Assembly: GCA_964034945.1 (NCBI GenBank) | Contig: OZ035963.1 | Location: forward strand, 61,539,182-61,603,181 | Length of the DNA: 64,000 nucleotides | From: Chrysopilus asiliformis | Lineage: Eukaryota > Arthropoda > Insecta > Diptera > Rhagionidae | Reading direction: 5' to 3' | The notes under the pieces: model-generated | Databases searched by the model: none | Seen by the model: only the letters and a program-made list of their open reading frames with translations | Told to the model about the DNA's origin: nothing | In this document: in pieces, positions 1-9,696 of the stretch | Position numbering within the stretch: the first letter of the stretch is position 1 | Layout of the letters: each line of letters starts with the position of its first letter | Translations under genes and position numbers: made by a program

Positions 1-829
1 GACAATTTCCCTACATTTTGCTGTAAAGAGTGTGCATCTACGATAAACAAGTCAAAAGATATGAATTTTTGAAAAAAATTGATTTCAGGCAAATCTGAAA
101 TGGAAAAAATCTTCGAAGAAAATCGAAAATCTTTGAGCGACATAAAATACCATAAATGTAGTTCGGACGATTTTATGATATATGAATGAATTATATAGAA
201 TTACCTTATAAACACTTTTCTGTTTGTAACTTTTTTGATAAAACGAACCGTTTTCAAGAAAATCGCTAAAAACTTCAATTTTTGCCGGGAAGGGGGGAAG
301 GAGTTATCCGATTTTGCCCATTTTTTTACCAATTCTTTATCTTTACGTTACTTGCATTTGTGCAAAATTTCAGATCTCTAGCTAAAGTAGTTTGGAAAAT
401 CAAAAAAATTTGTTTAAAAAATCGAAGAAATTTTCACAGGGAAAAACAAGCAAATGGACTTCGAATGTAAACTTGATTTCATTCAATAAGTTTTTATTGT
501 TTTATGAAAGATTTTTAATTCAAATTGTGGGATTTGATTAGAAAATGCAAAATCGCTTTGAAAATGCCAATTGCTACGTAATTTTATCCATTAAATCGGA
601 TGAAAACAGGAAAATTAAAAAATAAATTTTCCCCTCTGTTGTCACCGTCAGATTTTCGCTGAATTTCGTCGTTCCCAGACCGTTTTCTTTCAGACCTTTC
701 AACTGTTTTTCGGCAAAATACCTGTAAAATATATACGCATAAAAACGAAGCATTTTCCTGCTACCAAAATTTGGAATATTGCAAATTTTATTAATTTTCA
801 TTTTGGCGGGAAATGTCGAGAGGGGAATT
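1..829 (+). repeat. Dispersed repeat family A, copy 1 (cut by the window edge)
   Basis: The stretch from about 165 to 829 is repeated at about 1945-2618 in the same orientation with only scattered substitutions and small indels. The first 450 bases also recur in inverted orientation at about 1250-1700. Recognisable blocks are ACACTTTTCTGTTTG, a short G-rich run near 291, TGCAAAATTTCAGATCTCTA near 361 and GGCGGGAAATG near 805. There is no convincing coding potential: the open frames are short and differ between copies. A distant relative lies at 25180-25320, just before a GACAGACG microsatellite. This is probably a non-coding part of a transposable element of unknown class. The true left boundary lies outside the window. 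Confidence 0.7.
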
Positions 830-968
830 TCTTATGTCATCGAGTACAATTTGATGGATAACAGCGCCATCTATTGAGTCAATTTATTTTTTATTTTCTA
901 ATTCCGGGCTTCGAACCGAATCTTAGTTAAAACTCGATCCAAAATTTTCGTTTAATTTCTCGTTTCGC

Positions 969-1048
969 CGGTGGCGACGTGGCTAAAATTGGGACTTTTC
1001 CGCATACGTAGAATGTGGCGCCGTGGCTAAAATTGGGACTTTTCCGCG
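969..1048. repeat. Two-copy tandem repeat of about 46 bp
   Basis: The block CGTGGCTAAAATTGGGACTT followed by TTCCGC occurs twice about 46 bases apart, with a short variable linker holding CATACGTAGAAT. It lies between the direct and inverted copies of family A, so it may belong to the internal part of the same element. No gene is seen here. Confidence 0.6.
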
Positions 1049-1249
1049 TAGCTTTTTTAATTTTATTTTTTTGGAGTTTTTTTTTTTGATTTTACGTGAC
1101 ATTTGAGGAAATTCAATTATGGCGTTTTGTGAATATTTTATTTCAGGTTCATTTTAGAGGACAACATCTTTGACCAAACTTGTAGTAAATTAACAGGGCT
1201 ACAAAACCTTCATGGAAGATTTTTCCGTCAAACTAGCCGTCTAGCAAAT

Positions 1250-1700
1250 ATTCGCGGGAAAAGTGAAATTTTTTTTTCTTTTTCATATAAACCTCTATTT
1301 TCTGTGGATTTCTTGATTTTCACGAGGAAATTTTTGTGATTCTTCAAGCGAATAAAATTAAAGATGCGAAATTTGGCACAAATGCATATTTCGTAGAGCA
1401 AAAATTTGCAAAACTCCTTCCTTATACGCAGTTTTAAATTTCAGTTTCCCGTGATTTTTTCGAAAACGACACGTCAAATCGAAAAATTTGCTCAGAAAAA
1501 AGTGTTTAGAATACAATTTTACACAATTTCTCCATATATCATAAATTCAACCGACTCATATTTATAGGCATTTATGGCGTTCAAAAATTTTGCAATTTCA
1601 GATTTGCTGGAAACGATATTTCTTTCAAAGTTCATATCTTTTGACCTGTTTCTCGTAGAAGTACACTACTTACAGCAAAATAGAAGTAAATTGTCTGAAG
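1250..1700 (-). repeat. Dispersed repeat family A, inverted diverged copy
   Basis: Read on the minus strand this matches positions 1-450. The clearest block is 1603-1699, whose reverse complement follows positions 1-97: CAGATTTGC, then TTCATATCTTTTGAC, a CGTAGA motif, and TTACAGCAAAAT before AATTGTC. Further in, the pair GAAATTTGGCACAAATGCA at 1369 and the reverse complement of 350-375 also match. Identity is clearly lower than between the two direct copies. Together with copies 1 and 2 this makes a foldback-like arrangement. Confidence 0.6.
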
Positions 1701-1944
1701 TTTTCAAATAAAGTATTGTGAGAAAAAAATTTCATACAAATTTTTTCACGGCGAGGAAAAGATTCGGTAAATTTGAGAAAACTCATTTCCTGGTTACTTA
1801 TTTTAATGAAATTTTTTACTGTTAGGTGCTAAATACAATTCTCTACAACTTCTTTAAAGACATAAAAGTAGTATTTCCAACTGTTTTCGTGTTATGAACC
1901 GAACACTAGCCCGTAGTGGCAGAAAACGGCTTGAAAAATTTAAA

Positions 1945-2618
1945 AAGGGGGGAAAGAGTGGTCAGATTGAATTTTGGCATATGGCCGAATTATCTAAAAT
2001 TGCATTGTAAACACTTTTCTGTTTGCAACTTTTTTGATAAACCGAACCGTTTTCGAGAAAATCGCCAAAAACTTCAATTTTCAGGGGGAAGGGGGGAAGG
2101 GGTTATCCGATTTTCCCCATTTTTTTTACCAATTCTTTCTCTTTACGTTACTTGCATTTGTGCAAAATTTCAGATCTCTAGCTAAAGTCGTTTGGAAAAT
2201 CAAAAAATTTTGTATAAAAAATCGAAGAAATTTTCACATGGGAAAATAAGCAAATGGACTTCGAATGCAAACTTGATTTCATTCAATAAGTTTTTATAAT
2301 TTTTCGAAAGTTTTTTATTTCAAATGGTGGGATTTGATTAGAAAATGCAAAATCGCTTTGAACATGCCAATTGCTGTGTAATTTTTTCCATTAAATAGGA
2401 AGAAAACAGGAAAATTAAAAAATAAATTTCCCCTTCTGTGGCCACCGTCAGATTTTCGCTGATTTTCGTCGTTCCCAGGCTGTTTTCATTCAGATCTTTC
2501 ACCTGTTTTACGACAAAATACCTGCAAAATAGATACGCATAAAAACGAAGCATTTTCCTGCTTTCAAAATTTGGAATATTGCAAATTTAATTAATTTTCA
2601 TTTTGGCGGGAAATGAAA
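1945..2618 (+). repeat. Dispersed repeat family A, copy 2
   Basis: A direct repeat of about 165-829 with the same order of blocks. The two copies stay alignable through the GGCGGGAAATG block and diverge just after it, near 2618, which probably marks the right end of the repeat unit. Short open frames on both strands shift between copies and look non-coding. Confidence 0.7.
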
Positions 2619-3215
2619 ATTAATTAAAGATGTCAAGTAGTTGTCAAGAGGGGAATTTTAAAAGTCACCTCCATAATGGCAGCATGGGAACTATATTTGA
2701 AAATCATTACAATTCTTTTTTGTACGTCCAAAAAATTTATTTCTCAAAAAAAATACATCGTTTCATCGATTTCCGAGAACAATTGCCAATCGCAAGATTT
2801 TCCACTTTTTGTAAAATGTGTGCTGGCACCTTTAGCGGTCAATTTCTCCTGACCGGAAGCGAATTTTTTCGGTCTGAAAACGGTTTTGGAAAAGGGGGAC
2901 ACAAAAATTGAGCAAAAATTCAAACTGAGGTGAGTATGGAAAAATAAGTGCTGGAAAATAAGTGCTGTCTTTGAATATTCACAAAAATTTTCAAATTCCC
3001 AAAAACTGGTGCCATATAATATTAAATATTTTCCACTTTTTTATTTTTTCGAAAACATCTTGAATAATTTTGGGTAAGCCTTTTGTAGCGATGTGACTCA
3101 CGGAATATTGGAATTTGTCACTTTGACATTTCGTTAAGTTTCCTTGCAAGGCTTGTTTTCCTGGTTTTTTGCTTTTTTGCGAGTTTAAGCAAAGGGCATT
3201 TTCTACAAAAACACG
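2619..3215. other. Intergenic and presumed upstream region of the FAM177 gene
   Basis: About 600 bases of AT-rich DNA between repeat family A and the FAM177 start codon. It should hold the promoter and 5' UTR, but I see no clear TATA box or initiator that can be placed with confidence. A 163-codon frame on the minus strand (2991-3482) runs antisense across the first exon and looks like a shadow, not a gene. Confidence 0.5.
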
Positions 3216-4235
3216 ATGGAAATGATCAGCATTAAACGTGACAAAGGCGAGAAGGAAGAAATCGTGGCTACGGTCGAAAATCAAATCTCTGTAAATCTTC
3301 AAACGCCAAGACGAATTTTGCATTTTAGTGATGGTGTTCTTGAGGAATTCTCTGACGACGAGGAAGAAAAAATAAAACCACCGCCAGAAGTACAAATCGA
3401 TGAGGTATTTTTGATTAGGTTTTAGAGATTTAAAGATTTTTTTGCTTGTAGACTTTTGTGGCTTTGTTTCATTCTTTGGCAAAAGGCGTTTCGAAAAAAT
3501 CAGCTGTATGTACTGTGCGAAATGTCGAAATTGGTTTGCAAAGCTTGATGTGTTTGGGTTGTTTACCTCACAGTGTGGCTGGGATTAGATGTCCTTTATG
3601 TGAATTGATGCTATTTTTACTATGCTTACAAATCTATGATTGCTTTCTAGCGATGTACTGGAGATAATGATTTTACTGGTCGCTGTTAAACTTGGCGATG
3701 ATCGTTCTTGAATAAAATTTGAATTTGATATTTTTAAACATCCAGGAGCAATGAATCGTCAGATTCTGAAAATTATCCGCATTTAAAACTTGCAAAATCC
3801 TATCAGATTCTTTACACTATCCGTTTTGGTCACTGAAATTTTGCAGATTTTGTGCTTTAGTAGAAATTTTAGCATATTTTTCGTCAATCTAGGGTCTTTG
3901 ATTCATAAGAAGTACGAAATATTGAAAAAATATTAATAATTTTCTAGTCGAAGCTGCCCTGGGGTCCATGGTTTGTACACAAAGCCTACAAAACCGGCAA
4001 TTCAGTTCTAGCTGGCTGCGATTACGTTGGCGAAGGTCTGGCTTCATTTTTGGGCATTACAACACCAAAATACCAAAGCGAAATCGAAGAGTTCAAGCGA
4101 ATTCAAAAGGAAAGCGAGGACTACGAGAAGGAGAAAGAGGAGGTTAAATCCTGGCAGGAGAAAGTGTGCCTGAACAACAACGAAGTGGTCACAAAGGAGT
4201 TAACCGCACATAATGGCATCAAAGACAAGTTTTAG
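3216..4235 (+). CDS. FAM177-family protein, two coding exons
   Basis: Coding exons are 3216-3404 and 3948-4235, joined by a phase-0 intron that starts GTATTT and ends TTTCTAG; the product is 158 residues. Exon 1 (residues 1-63) has the family motif RRILHFSDG near residues 32-40, followed by the acidic stretch EEFSDDEEE and a PPPEVQIDE segment. Exon 2 starts SKLPWGPW and carries GCDYVGEGLASFLGITTPKY, the most conserved part of FAM177 proteins (human FAM177A1 has a similar FLGEKIA...GISTPKYQ block), then a Glu/Lys-rich tail likely to form a coiled coil. The start was chosen because it is an ATG with a purine-poor but acceptable ACACG context, and the reading frame and splice junction give a protein of normal family length. 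FAM177 proteins are small and conserved in animals; their molecular function is not settled (vertebrate FAM177A1 has been linked to the Golgi), so none is assigned here. No canonical AATAAA is seen in the 200 bases after the stop. Confidence 0.85.
3452..3667 (+). CDS. Candidate alternative last exon of the FAM177 gene
   Basis: Inside the intron a pyrimidine-rich acceptor (TTTTTTTGCTTGTAG, ending at 3451) is followed by 72 codons including a TAA stop, in the same phase as the first exon. Splicing 3404 to 3452 would give a 134-residue protein sharing residues 1-63 and then starting TFVALFHSLAKG. The new tail contains two CxxC pairs (CLGC and CPLC, 12 residues between the pairs) and then a hydrophobic stretch (LMLFLLCLQIYDCFLAMYW) that could be a membrane segment. 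A canonical AATAAA lies at 3711-3716, 44 bases after the stop. I do not recognise the tail from any family. It could be a real isoform or a chance open frame; RNA evidence is needed. Confidence 0.4.
   Translation, partial: TFVALFHSLAKGVSKKSAVCTVRNVEIGLQSLMCLGCLPHSVAGIRCPLCELMLFLLCLQIYDCFLAMYWR
3711..3716 (+). promoter_or_regulatory. AATAAA polyadenylation signal in the FAM177 intron
   Basis: A canonical AATAAA 44 bases downstream of the stop codon of the candidate alternative exon and about 230 bases before the acceptor of the main second exon. It would serve a truncated transcript. By itself the hexamer is common in AT-rich DNA. Confidence 0.35.
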
Positions 4236-5485
4236 ATGAGATTTTGAAGAAATACTTAAGTCAGGAACGACGCATATCCGTCCGGGGGCCATTGCGAAGT
4301 AGATTTTAAGAAATATTTATTTATTACCCATTATTCCAAAGCATTATTAGGTGCAATAATATATTTTTTGTGATGAATGTTAATATAATTGTATTTTCTG
4401 GAATTTTTAGCATTTAAGTGAAAATAATTTACGCGCCTGAATATCAAATTCATTCATAAAAATGGGAAATTAATTTCTTTACCCCCACCCTTCTGTCTAC
4501 ACCCTCTATCTGTTATTGAAGTTGTTGTAATTTATAATTGTGTACACATCAGCACGCGGTTTTTCCTCTTTTATTTCAAATTTAAACAATATTACGTATT
4601 GACAGGAAAAGAGAGGGATAATAGCCGGTGAATTTTTACGTTAAATGCTTCCCACTCATTTGCCTAACCTTGAAATAATCAAAACATCTCTGAAAACAAT
4701 TTGTGACCCGCGATAAAAAACCGTGGAAAAATTGGGGATGGAGAGAAAAAAAGACAATAGCGGAAATTTTACTTTTACAAATGCCACGTCGTTTTAGGAA
4801 TCTTCGCGAGATGCTGATTAAAATGGAACAAAAATTAACCACCCATTGTACTTGCTAGGTGGGTGAAAGGCATCGCACTTGAAGTCATTTTTACTCTCTG
4901 AATTATCTCCATATATCCTTCCTTGCTGCTCCACATTTTTACGTTTACTTGCACAGCATCAAAAGCCGCGTTGCATCGCGGAAAAACTTTCAAATGAAAA
5001 CGCAAGCCAATACTAACCCATACACAGACTTAGTTACGAAAAAGTTGAGAAAATTCTTTCTTTCCTTGTCTGTAAAGTATTTTACAGATCCTTGGTTTCA
5101 TTGTGAATGCAGGAATCGTCGTTTGTCTGTACCCTTACAAAAAATATCCTGGAGAATATGAAAAATGTAGGCTAAACACAGAGGGGAAGGAGGGTGGAAA
5201 GAAAACTTCAACCTAAAGAGAGAAATTCCATCGTGCAAAGAAGGGAGAAGTAATTGTCGTTTTTTATTCCTTTTTTTTAAAAAAAAGAAGGAATATTAAA
5301 AAGAGGAAACAAGACAAAAAAAAACCTGTAGAAAATTCGCTAGAAATGCGAAGAGGGAAAGAAAAAAACCCCACCGAGACGACAGAAAAATAAGGAAAAG
5401 TGACGTACGACCGTTTTGAATTTTAAAATTGCCGTAGGTCATGAACACTTGAAAGAGGCAGGATCGAAGCGCCACGCGGTTGTTT
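4236..5485. other. 3' flank of the FAM177 gene, no gene seen
   Basis: AT-rich DNA with the 3' UTR at its start. The first 200 bases have TTTATTTATT and AATAATATATT but no AATAAA. Short frames on both strands have low-complexity composition and no splice partners that I can support. Confidence 0.5.
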
Positions 5486-5506
5486 GGGGGGGGGGGGGGG
5501 GGGGGG
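5486..5506. repeat. Poly(G) run of 21
   Basis: An uninterrupted G run in otherwise AT-rich DNA. Runs of 21 C at 16454-16474 and 19 G at 41092-41110 also occur. Frames crossing it (poly-Gly or poly-Pro) are artefacts. The length could be polymorphic or a consensus error. Confidence 0.9.
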
Positions 5507-6390
5507 ATGTAAAAAACTTGCTTCCATACACAAACGCGCAAACCCACAGGACGAGGACGAAAGCAGGATGGGAAAAAAATTTAAATTCGCGCTCAACACA
5601 GAAAAATATAATGATGAGGCCAATATAAGTGCGCGAATTTAGATGAAGCGAGCGGAGGGACGAGTTGGGAAAAGCAACAAATTAAATGCTGAAAAGTGAA
5701 AGAGCTTTCCATGTCGGAACGGGCTGGGAAATTGTGGAAAAATTAAAAGAAGGGAAAAAGTTCATAGCGAGTTTGTTGACTTTTTCACTAATTTCATAGA
5801 GCTGGCGTTTGTTTTGCTCGTTTTTTTCTTCGGCACGCTTTTTGTTTGGGTGCCAGGAGAGAATGTTCTGATGCTGTAAGGAAAGAATCAAACTTTTCGG
5901 TTTCTCACCTTCTAGCGAAGTTACTTGAAGAATTTTGACCTCGAAAGGAATTTAAATCTGACCTGCTTTAGATTTTTTTTTGTTGGATTACTATTAAAAA
6001 ATTTGTAAAAAAAGGGGTTGGATTTTTTTTTGTGTGATTGGGTTTTGTGGTGGCATTTTTATACCTTTTGTTCTTAATTCTGGTGATTATTGCGGGTAGG
6101 TCTTCATTGTCTCAATTAAAAATTATTTGGGTTTATTTGCATTAAAAACCCGCTCTCCTGCACGTTTTAATTTCTGCAAGATAGTGCAGCTTATCTTCTG
6201 GCCACAGAATTTCGCAATTTAACACTTTCAGACCTGAAATATATTTTTTTACAGCTTTTAATAATCTTAACTTCACCCACATTTTTTTAACATGCTTGAG
6301 GAAACCTTCAAATGGTTCTGAAAGGGTTAAAAAAACTGGTTGTAGTTACAAAAAAGAATTTGTCACATTTCAAATAGTATTCAAATAGTA
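5507..6390. other. Unassigned region with two possible minus-strand exons
   Basis: Two segments on the minus strand look more protein-like than their surroundings. One runs from 6233 to 6142: it follows an ATATTTCAG acceptor, encodes 29 residues including LNCEILWPEDKLHYLAEI, ends with TAA and has AATAAA only a few bases further on (plus-strand TTTATT at 6132-6137). The other lies at about 5878-5756, after the acceptor TTCTTTCCTTACAG, and encodes a charged helix-like segment with RAEEKNEQNKRQLYEIS. I could not connect them with compatible phases or recognise a family. Confidence 0.2.
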
Positions 6391-6393
6391 TTA

Positions 6394-6670
6394 TGCTACA
6401 TTTACACGAATGAAAAATTTGTCATTTTTTTCTTGTTATTATGTTAATTCCCGTGTAAATGGCATAATTTTTGTAATTTTTTCTGTCAGAAAATGTCAAT
6501 CTCTCATAAAAGAATGAACTTGTCCATTCTTTTATGCCAGATTGTCATTCGTGCAAACGCAATATTAGTTATGACAACTTTAGTATTCAACAAAAATTAT
6601 GCCATTTACACGGGAATTAACATAATGACAAGAAAAAAATGACAAATTTGTCATTCGTGTAAATGTAGCA
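6394..6670. mobile_element. MITE family B, copy 1 (277 bp)
   Basis: Bounded by inverted repeats starting TGCTACATTTACACGAATG and ending with their complement; the arms extend about 80 bases, through TTAATTCCCGTGTAAATGGC. It is flanked on both sides by TTA, which fits a 3-bp target duplication of the TWA type used by PIF/Harbinger elements, though a TA duplication with a longer end cannot be excluded. It holds no coding frame. A 12-bp hairpin (CATAAAAGAATG with 8-base loop) sits in the centre. A second copy is at 19767-20045. Confidence 0.85.
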
Positions 6671-6673
6671 TTA

Positions 6674-7577
6674 TAAGTCAATTTCTACAAGTTTAGATAT
6701 AAACTTTTTTGAAATGACCCTCAGTGTCGACAAGAAATCACTATTTCCTAATTTTTTTATACAATAATTTATATTTGAAAAATTGTAAATAATAAATAAA
6801 TAAGAAAAATAAAAAAATCTTCAGAAAAGTTCAAAAATTGTTTTTTTTTCGGCGGAAAAATCATTTTCTTAGGCTATTTGAAGTCGTTAATTTTAGTCTG
6901 AAGTTCAAAAGTCAAATTCTGGGGCTTTATCATGTATCTCGAATCGAAAATCAAATCGACGCCATACTCGAAAACGAATCGCATTGGTATCATGTAAAAC
7001 TTGCGTTTCGAGCAAAATGTACTGCCATAAATTAATCGAAAACGAGAAACTTGCTGGTAACTTGGAAATTTCGTGGTTATATTTAGTGTCATTATTGAAT
7101 AGTTGTAAATAATTTACTGTTAGTTTTTACATTTCCTTTTTTGTGAAATTAATGCCGGCAGTCTAAAAAAAATTGAAATAAGAACCGGATAAAAGTGGTG
7201 AATGTGAAATATTTAAGTGCCAGATAAAAGTGACGGAAGTGATGACAGCGTTTTGTATCCAAAAATAGTAAGAAAATTCAATTCATTTCGTTTAAAATCG
7301 TAAATAACTAAATATTATATGTTAGAGGCAACTTTTCCTTATTTTTAATAGAAATAAAATTCTTACATAAAAAAACATTGAAATGACTTAAATTCTCCTT
7401 TCGAGTTTCGTTTCCGATTCGAGTTCCCTGATAAGGCCCCAGTACTAGGAATATTTTTTTTTGCTTTTGTTTTGTGAGATGTTTTTCATGCCCTGCTATT
7501 GAAATATCCCGTGGAGACAGCATTTGCCAGAATTCTTTTGTTATTTGGGCAAAATGCTCGGGAAAAATATGGGCTAA
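6674..7577. other. Unassigned AT-rich region
   Basis: No repeat partner was noticed within the window. Open frames at 6838-7035 (+), 6874-7092 (-) and 7308-7523 (-) are 65-72 codons long and lack recognisable motifs or clear splice context. The + frame has a less AT-rich stretch near 6940-7030, which is the only hint of past coding. Confidence 0.4.
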
Positions 7578-8542
7578 AGTTCAGTTTAGCGACAATTACG
7601 CTACAGATTTTTCGTATATAGGGAGGGGTAGATAGAAACATCCCCTATCCAAAATGGGTATTTTTAGCCGTCGCTCGCCCCCCTTGCCCCCTCCAGGGGT
7701 CCTCAAACTTTGTATGAAACTTTTTACTGGGGGGTGGTAGAGGGGTGTGTGGTACCTCAAATGAAAGGTAATTAAGAGTGCATTCCAAAAATATATAGCA
7801 TGGTAGAGTTTCCCCCCTCACCTTTCGATTTATACCCCATCGAAAAAAAGTGGAATTTTGCAACAAAACTACTTTTAATAGCACAATTTCGGTTCGCAAA
7901 CCTTATAAAAGTGGTTTGAAATTACTGCTGACGCAGTTTTAATTACAAAATTTTATTTTGAAATTTTCATATAACCTCACTTTTCTGCCGAAAAAAAACT
8001 TGAGCTACAAACCAATTTTACTTGTGAGCCAGGGGTCCGCGCCAGCGGACCCCCCAGACCGAACAAGCTTTTCAGCCACATACCACTTTTTCCCACCGCC
8101 GCGCCTCGTTTTTGTTGATTTTTTCAGCGAAAACTCGCCTCACACTTTTTGGTGTAGTTTGAAAACGGGTTGAGATATTTTTATGATTCTTTGCATTTTA
8201 TTATCTGGAGTATCAAGCGCAGTTTTTGGTAAAAAAAAATTTCGTCTTTCCCCCCTCCTTCACGAATTCCACTTTTTTCGATGACGTATAAATCAAAGGG
8301 TAGGGGGGGGACCCTACCGTTCTATATATTTTTGGAATGTACTCTTCAATAACTTTCATTTGAGGTACCACACACCCCCCTACCACCCCCCCAAAAAAAG
8401 TTTCATACAAAGTTTGAGGAGTCCTGGAGGGGGAACGGGGGGCGAGCGACGGCTAAAAATGCCCATTTTGGATAGGGGATGCTTCCCCCTTCCCCCCTCT
8501 ATGCAGGAAAAATCTGTAGCGTAATTGTCGCTAAACTGAACT
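7578..8542. mobile_element. Foldback-type element with about 280-bp inverted arms
   Basis: The left arm (7578-7857) begins AGTTCAGTTTAGCGACAATT and its reverse complement closes the right arm (about 8264-8542). Shared blocks along the arms include ACGCTACAGATTTTTC, GGGGCAAG/GGCGAGCGACGGC, TTTGTATGAAAC, GGTACCTCAAATGAAAG and TCGATTTATACCCC, in mirror order. The arms are interrupted by mismatches and short indels, so this is an old copy. The 400-base middle (7858-8263) has a GC-rich palindrome, GGGTCCGCGCCAGCGGACCC, near 8034. No transposase is encoded and no target duplication could be defined. Confidence 0.75.
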
Positions 8543-8592
8543 CTTGCCAAAATATGTCTGGAAAAAATAAAAAAAATTTTTTTTTATGCCGC

Positions 8593-8833
8593 TATCCTTT
8601 ATGACTTCTTAACATTAAAATCGGATCCAGCGACCCCAAAAACCCCAAGATGAGATTTTCCTCGGAAAATTTGAGGAAAAGGATAATCACGTTATTCCTA
8701 CAGGACCTTGCGTTATCCTCACAGACTTCTTAATATCAGAATCGGATTCAGCGACCCCCAGCACTCCGATATGAGATGTTTTTTTTTGGCGGAAAATTTG
8801 AGGAAAAGGATAATTACGTCATTCTTTCAAGGA
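8593..8833. repeat. Two-copy tandem repeat, period about 121 bp
   Basis: Two successive units, starting near 8593 and 8714, share TATCC, GACTTCTTAA, ATCGGAT(C/T)CAGCGACCCC, GAAAATTTGAGGAAAAGGAT and ACGT(T/C)ATTC. It lies immediately right of the foldback element. Such tandem units are common in the non-coding ends of insect transposons. No gene is supported here. Confidence 0.7.
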
Positions 8834-8839
8834 CGAAGT

Positions 8840-9281
8840 AGTGAAAATATTGTATTGTTCTTGGAATTACGTATGTGTCCCAAATCCGATGAGTGGAAGT
8901 GGGTCAAAATTGGATTGGAAGATTTGATTTGACCCTGAACAGAAGGACAGACACGAAGTCAAGCTAAATAAAAGCTTTTAAAAATGTGCTCATCGCGCGA
9001 CCCTCCGAAAAATATTTTGGCGGCAGTCAAACCGTGGTCTAATCCAAATGTTCTAAAAAAAAAACTTTTGAGCACCTGTGCAGCAGTCCTAATCGCTAGA
9101 CATTTGGCACACCCAAAATTCTAAAGTAAAAAAACGCTGTAAAAACAGCCAAAAAGCTATTTGGCAGACCCAAATGGCAAAACGACTACTTTTGTTTTAG
9201 GTAAAATTATCCTAGATTCATATGTGATGCTAGGCTGTCTGGGTGTCATCCAGGTGATTATACTGATGGATCAGGATTCTA
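8840..9281. other. Unassigned region between repeats
   Basis: AT-rich with several A and T runs. Short frames lack motifs. Nothing further seen. Confidence 0.4.
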
Positions 9282-9695
9282 GCATATCGCACATGGTCCC
9301 GTAGACTGTAGTATCTCAAAATCGGCCATTTCGAGAAAAACGCATTCAAAGTTTTCATTTCAAAATAATTGTTTATAAATAATTGTTTTTTTCTGTTGTC
9401 TGTACAGTAATATTTCAATTTATTACTCTTTGATAATAATTTACAGATCATTTGCTTCATTTTTTTTTTTTTTTGCAATAATAAAAGATAGAGTTAGGTT
9501 TGTTTTCCACAAAATCAATTTAAATTTTAAAAAATGGGAATTTAAAAAACCAAAAATAAATACATTTTAGGACTACGTTTACATTTAAATTTGTTTTTCA
9601 TTTGATTCAGTCAATTTTCCGTTACATAATGGAATAATTACTCAAAAACACATTTTTTTGAGATACTACAGTCTACGGGACCATGTGCGATATGC
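9282..9695. mobile_element. MITE family C (about 414 bp)
   Basis: The ends are 39-bp inverted repeats: GCATATCGCACATGGTCCCG at 9282 continues into TAGACTGTAGTATCTCAAAA, and its reverse complement ends at 9695. The inverted repeats are essentially perfect, which suggests a fairly young insertion. The interior is AT-rich and non-coding. No clear target duplication is visible at the edges (left flank TTCTA, right flank GCTCA), so the superfamily is unknown. Only one copy lies in the window. Confidence 0.75.
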
Positions 9696-9696
9696 G

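Noticed and set aside
895..925. GGGCTTCGAACC, the complement of a tRNA T-arm word
   Set aside because: No A box, acceptor stem or cloverleaf can be formed around it on either strand.
2991..3482. 163-codon frame on the - strand
   Set aside because: It runs antisense over the first FAM177 exon and its flank; the composition follows the complement of the real exon.
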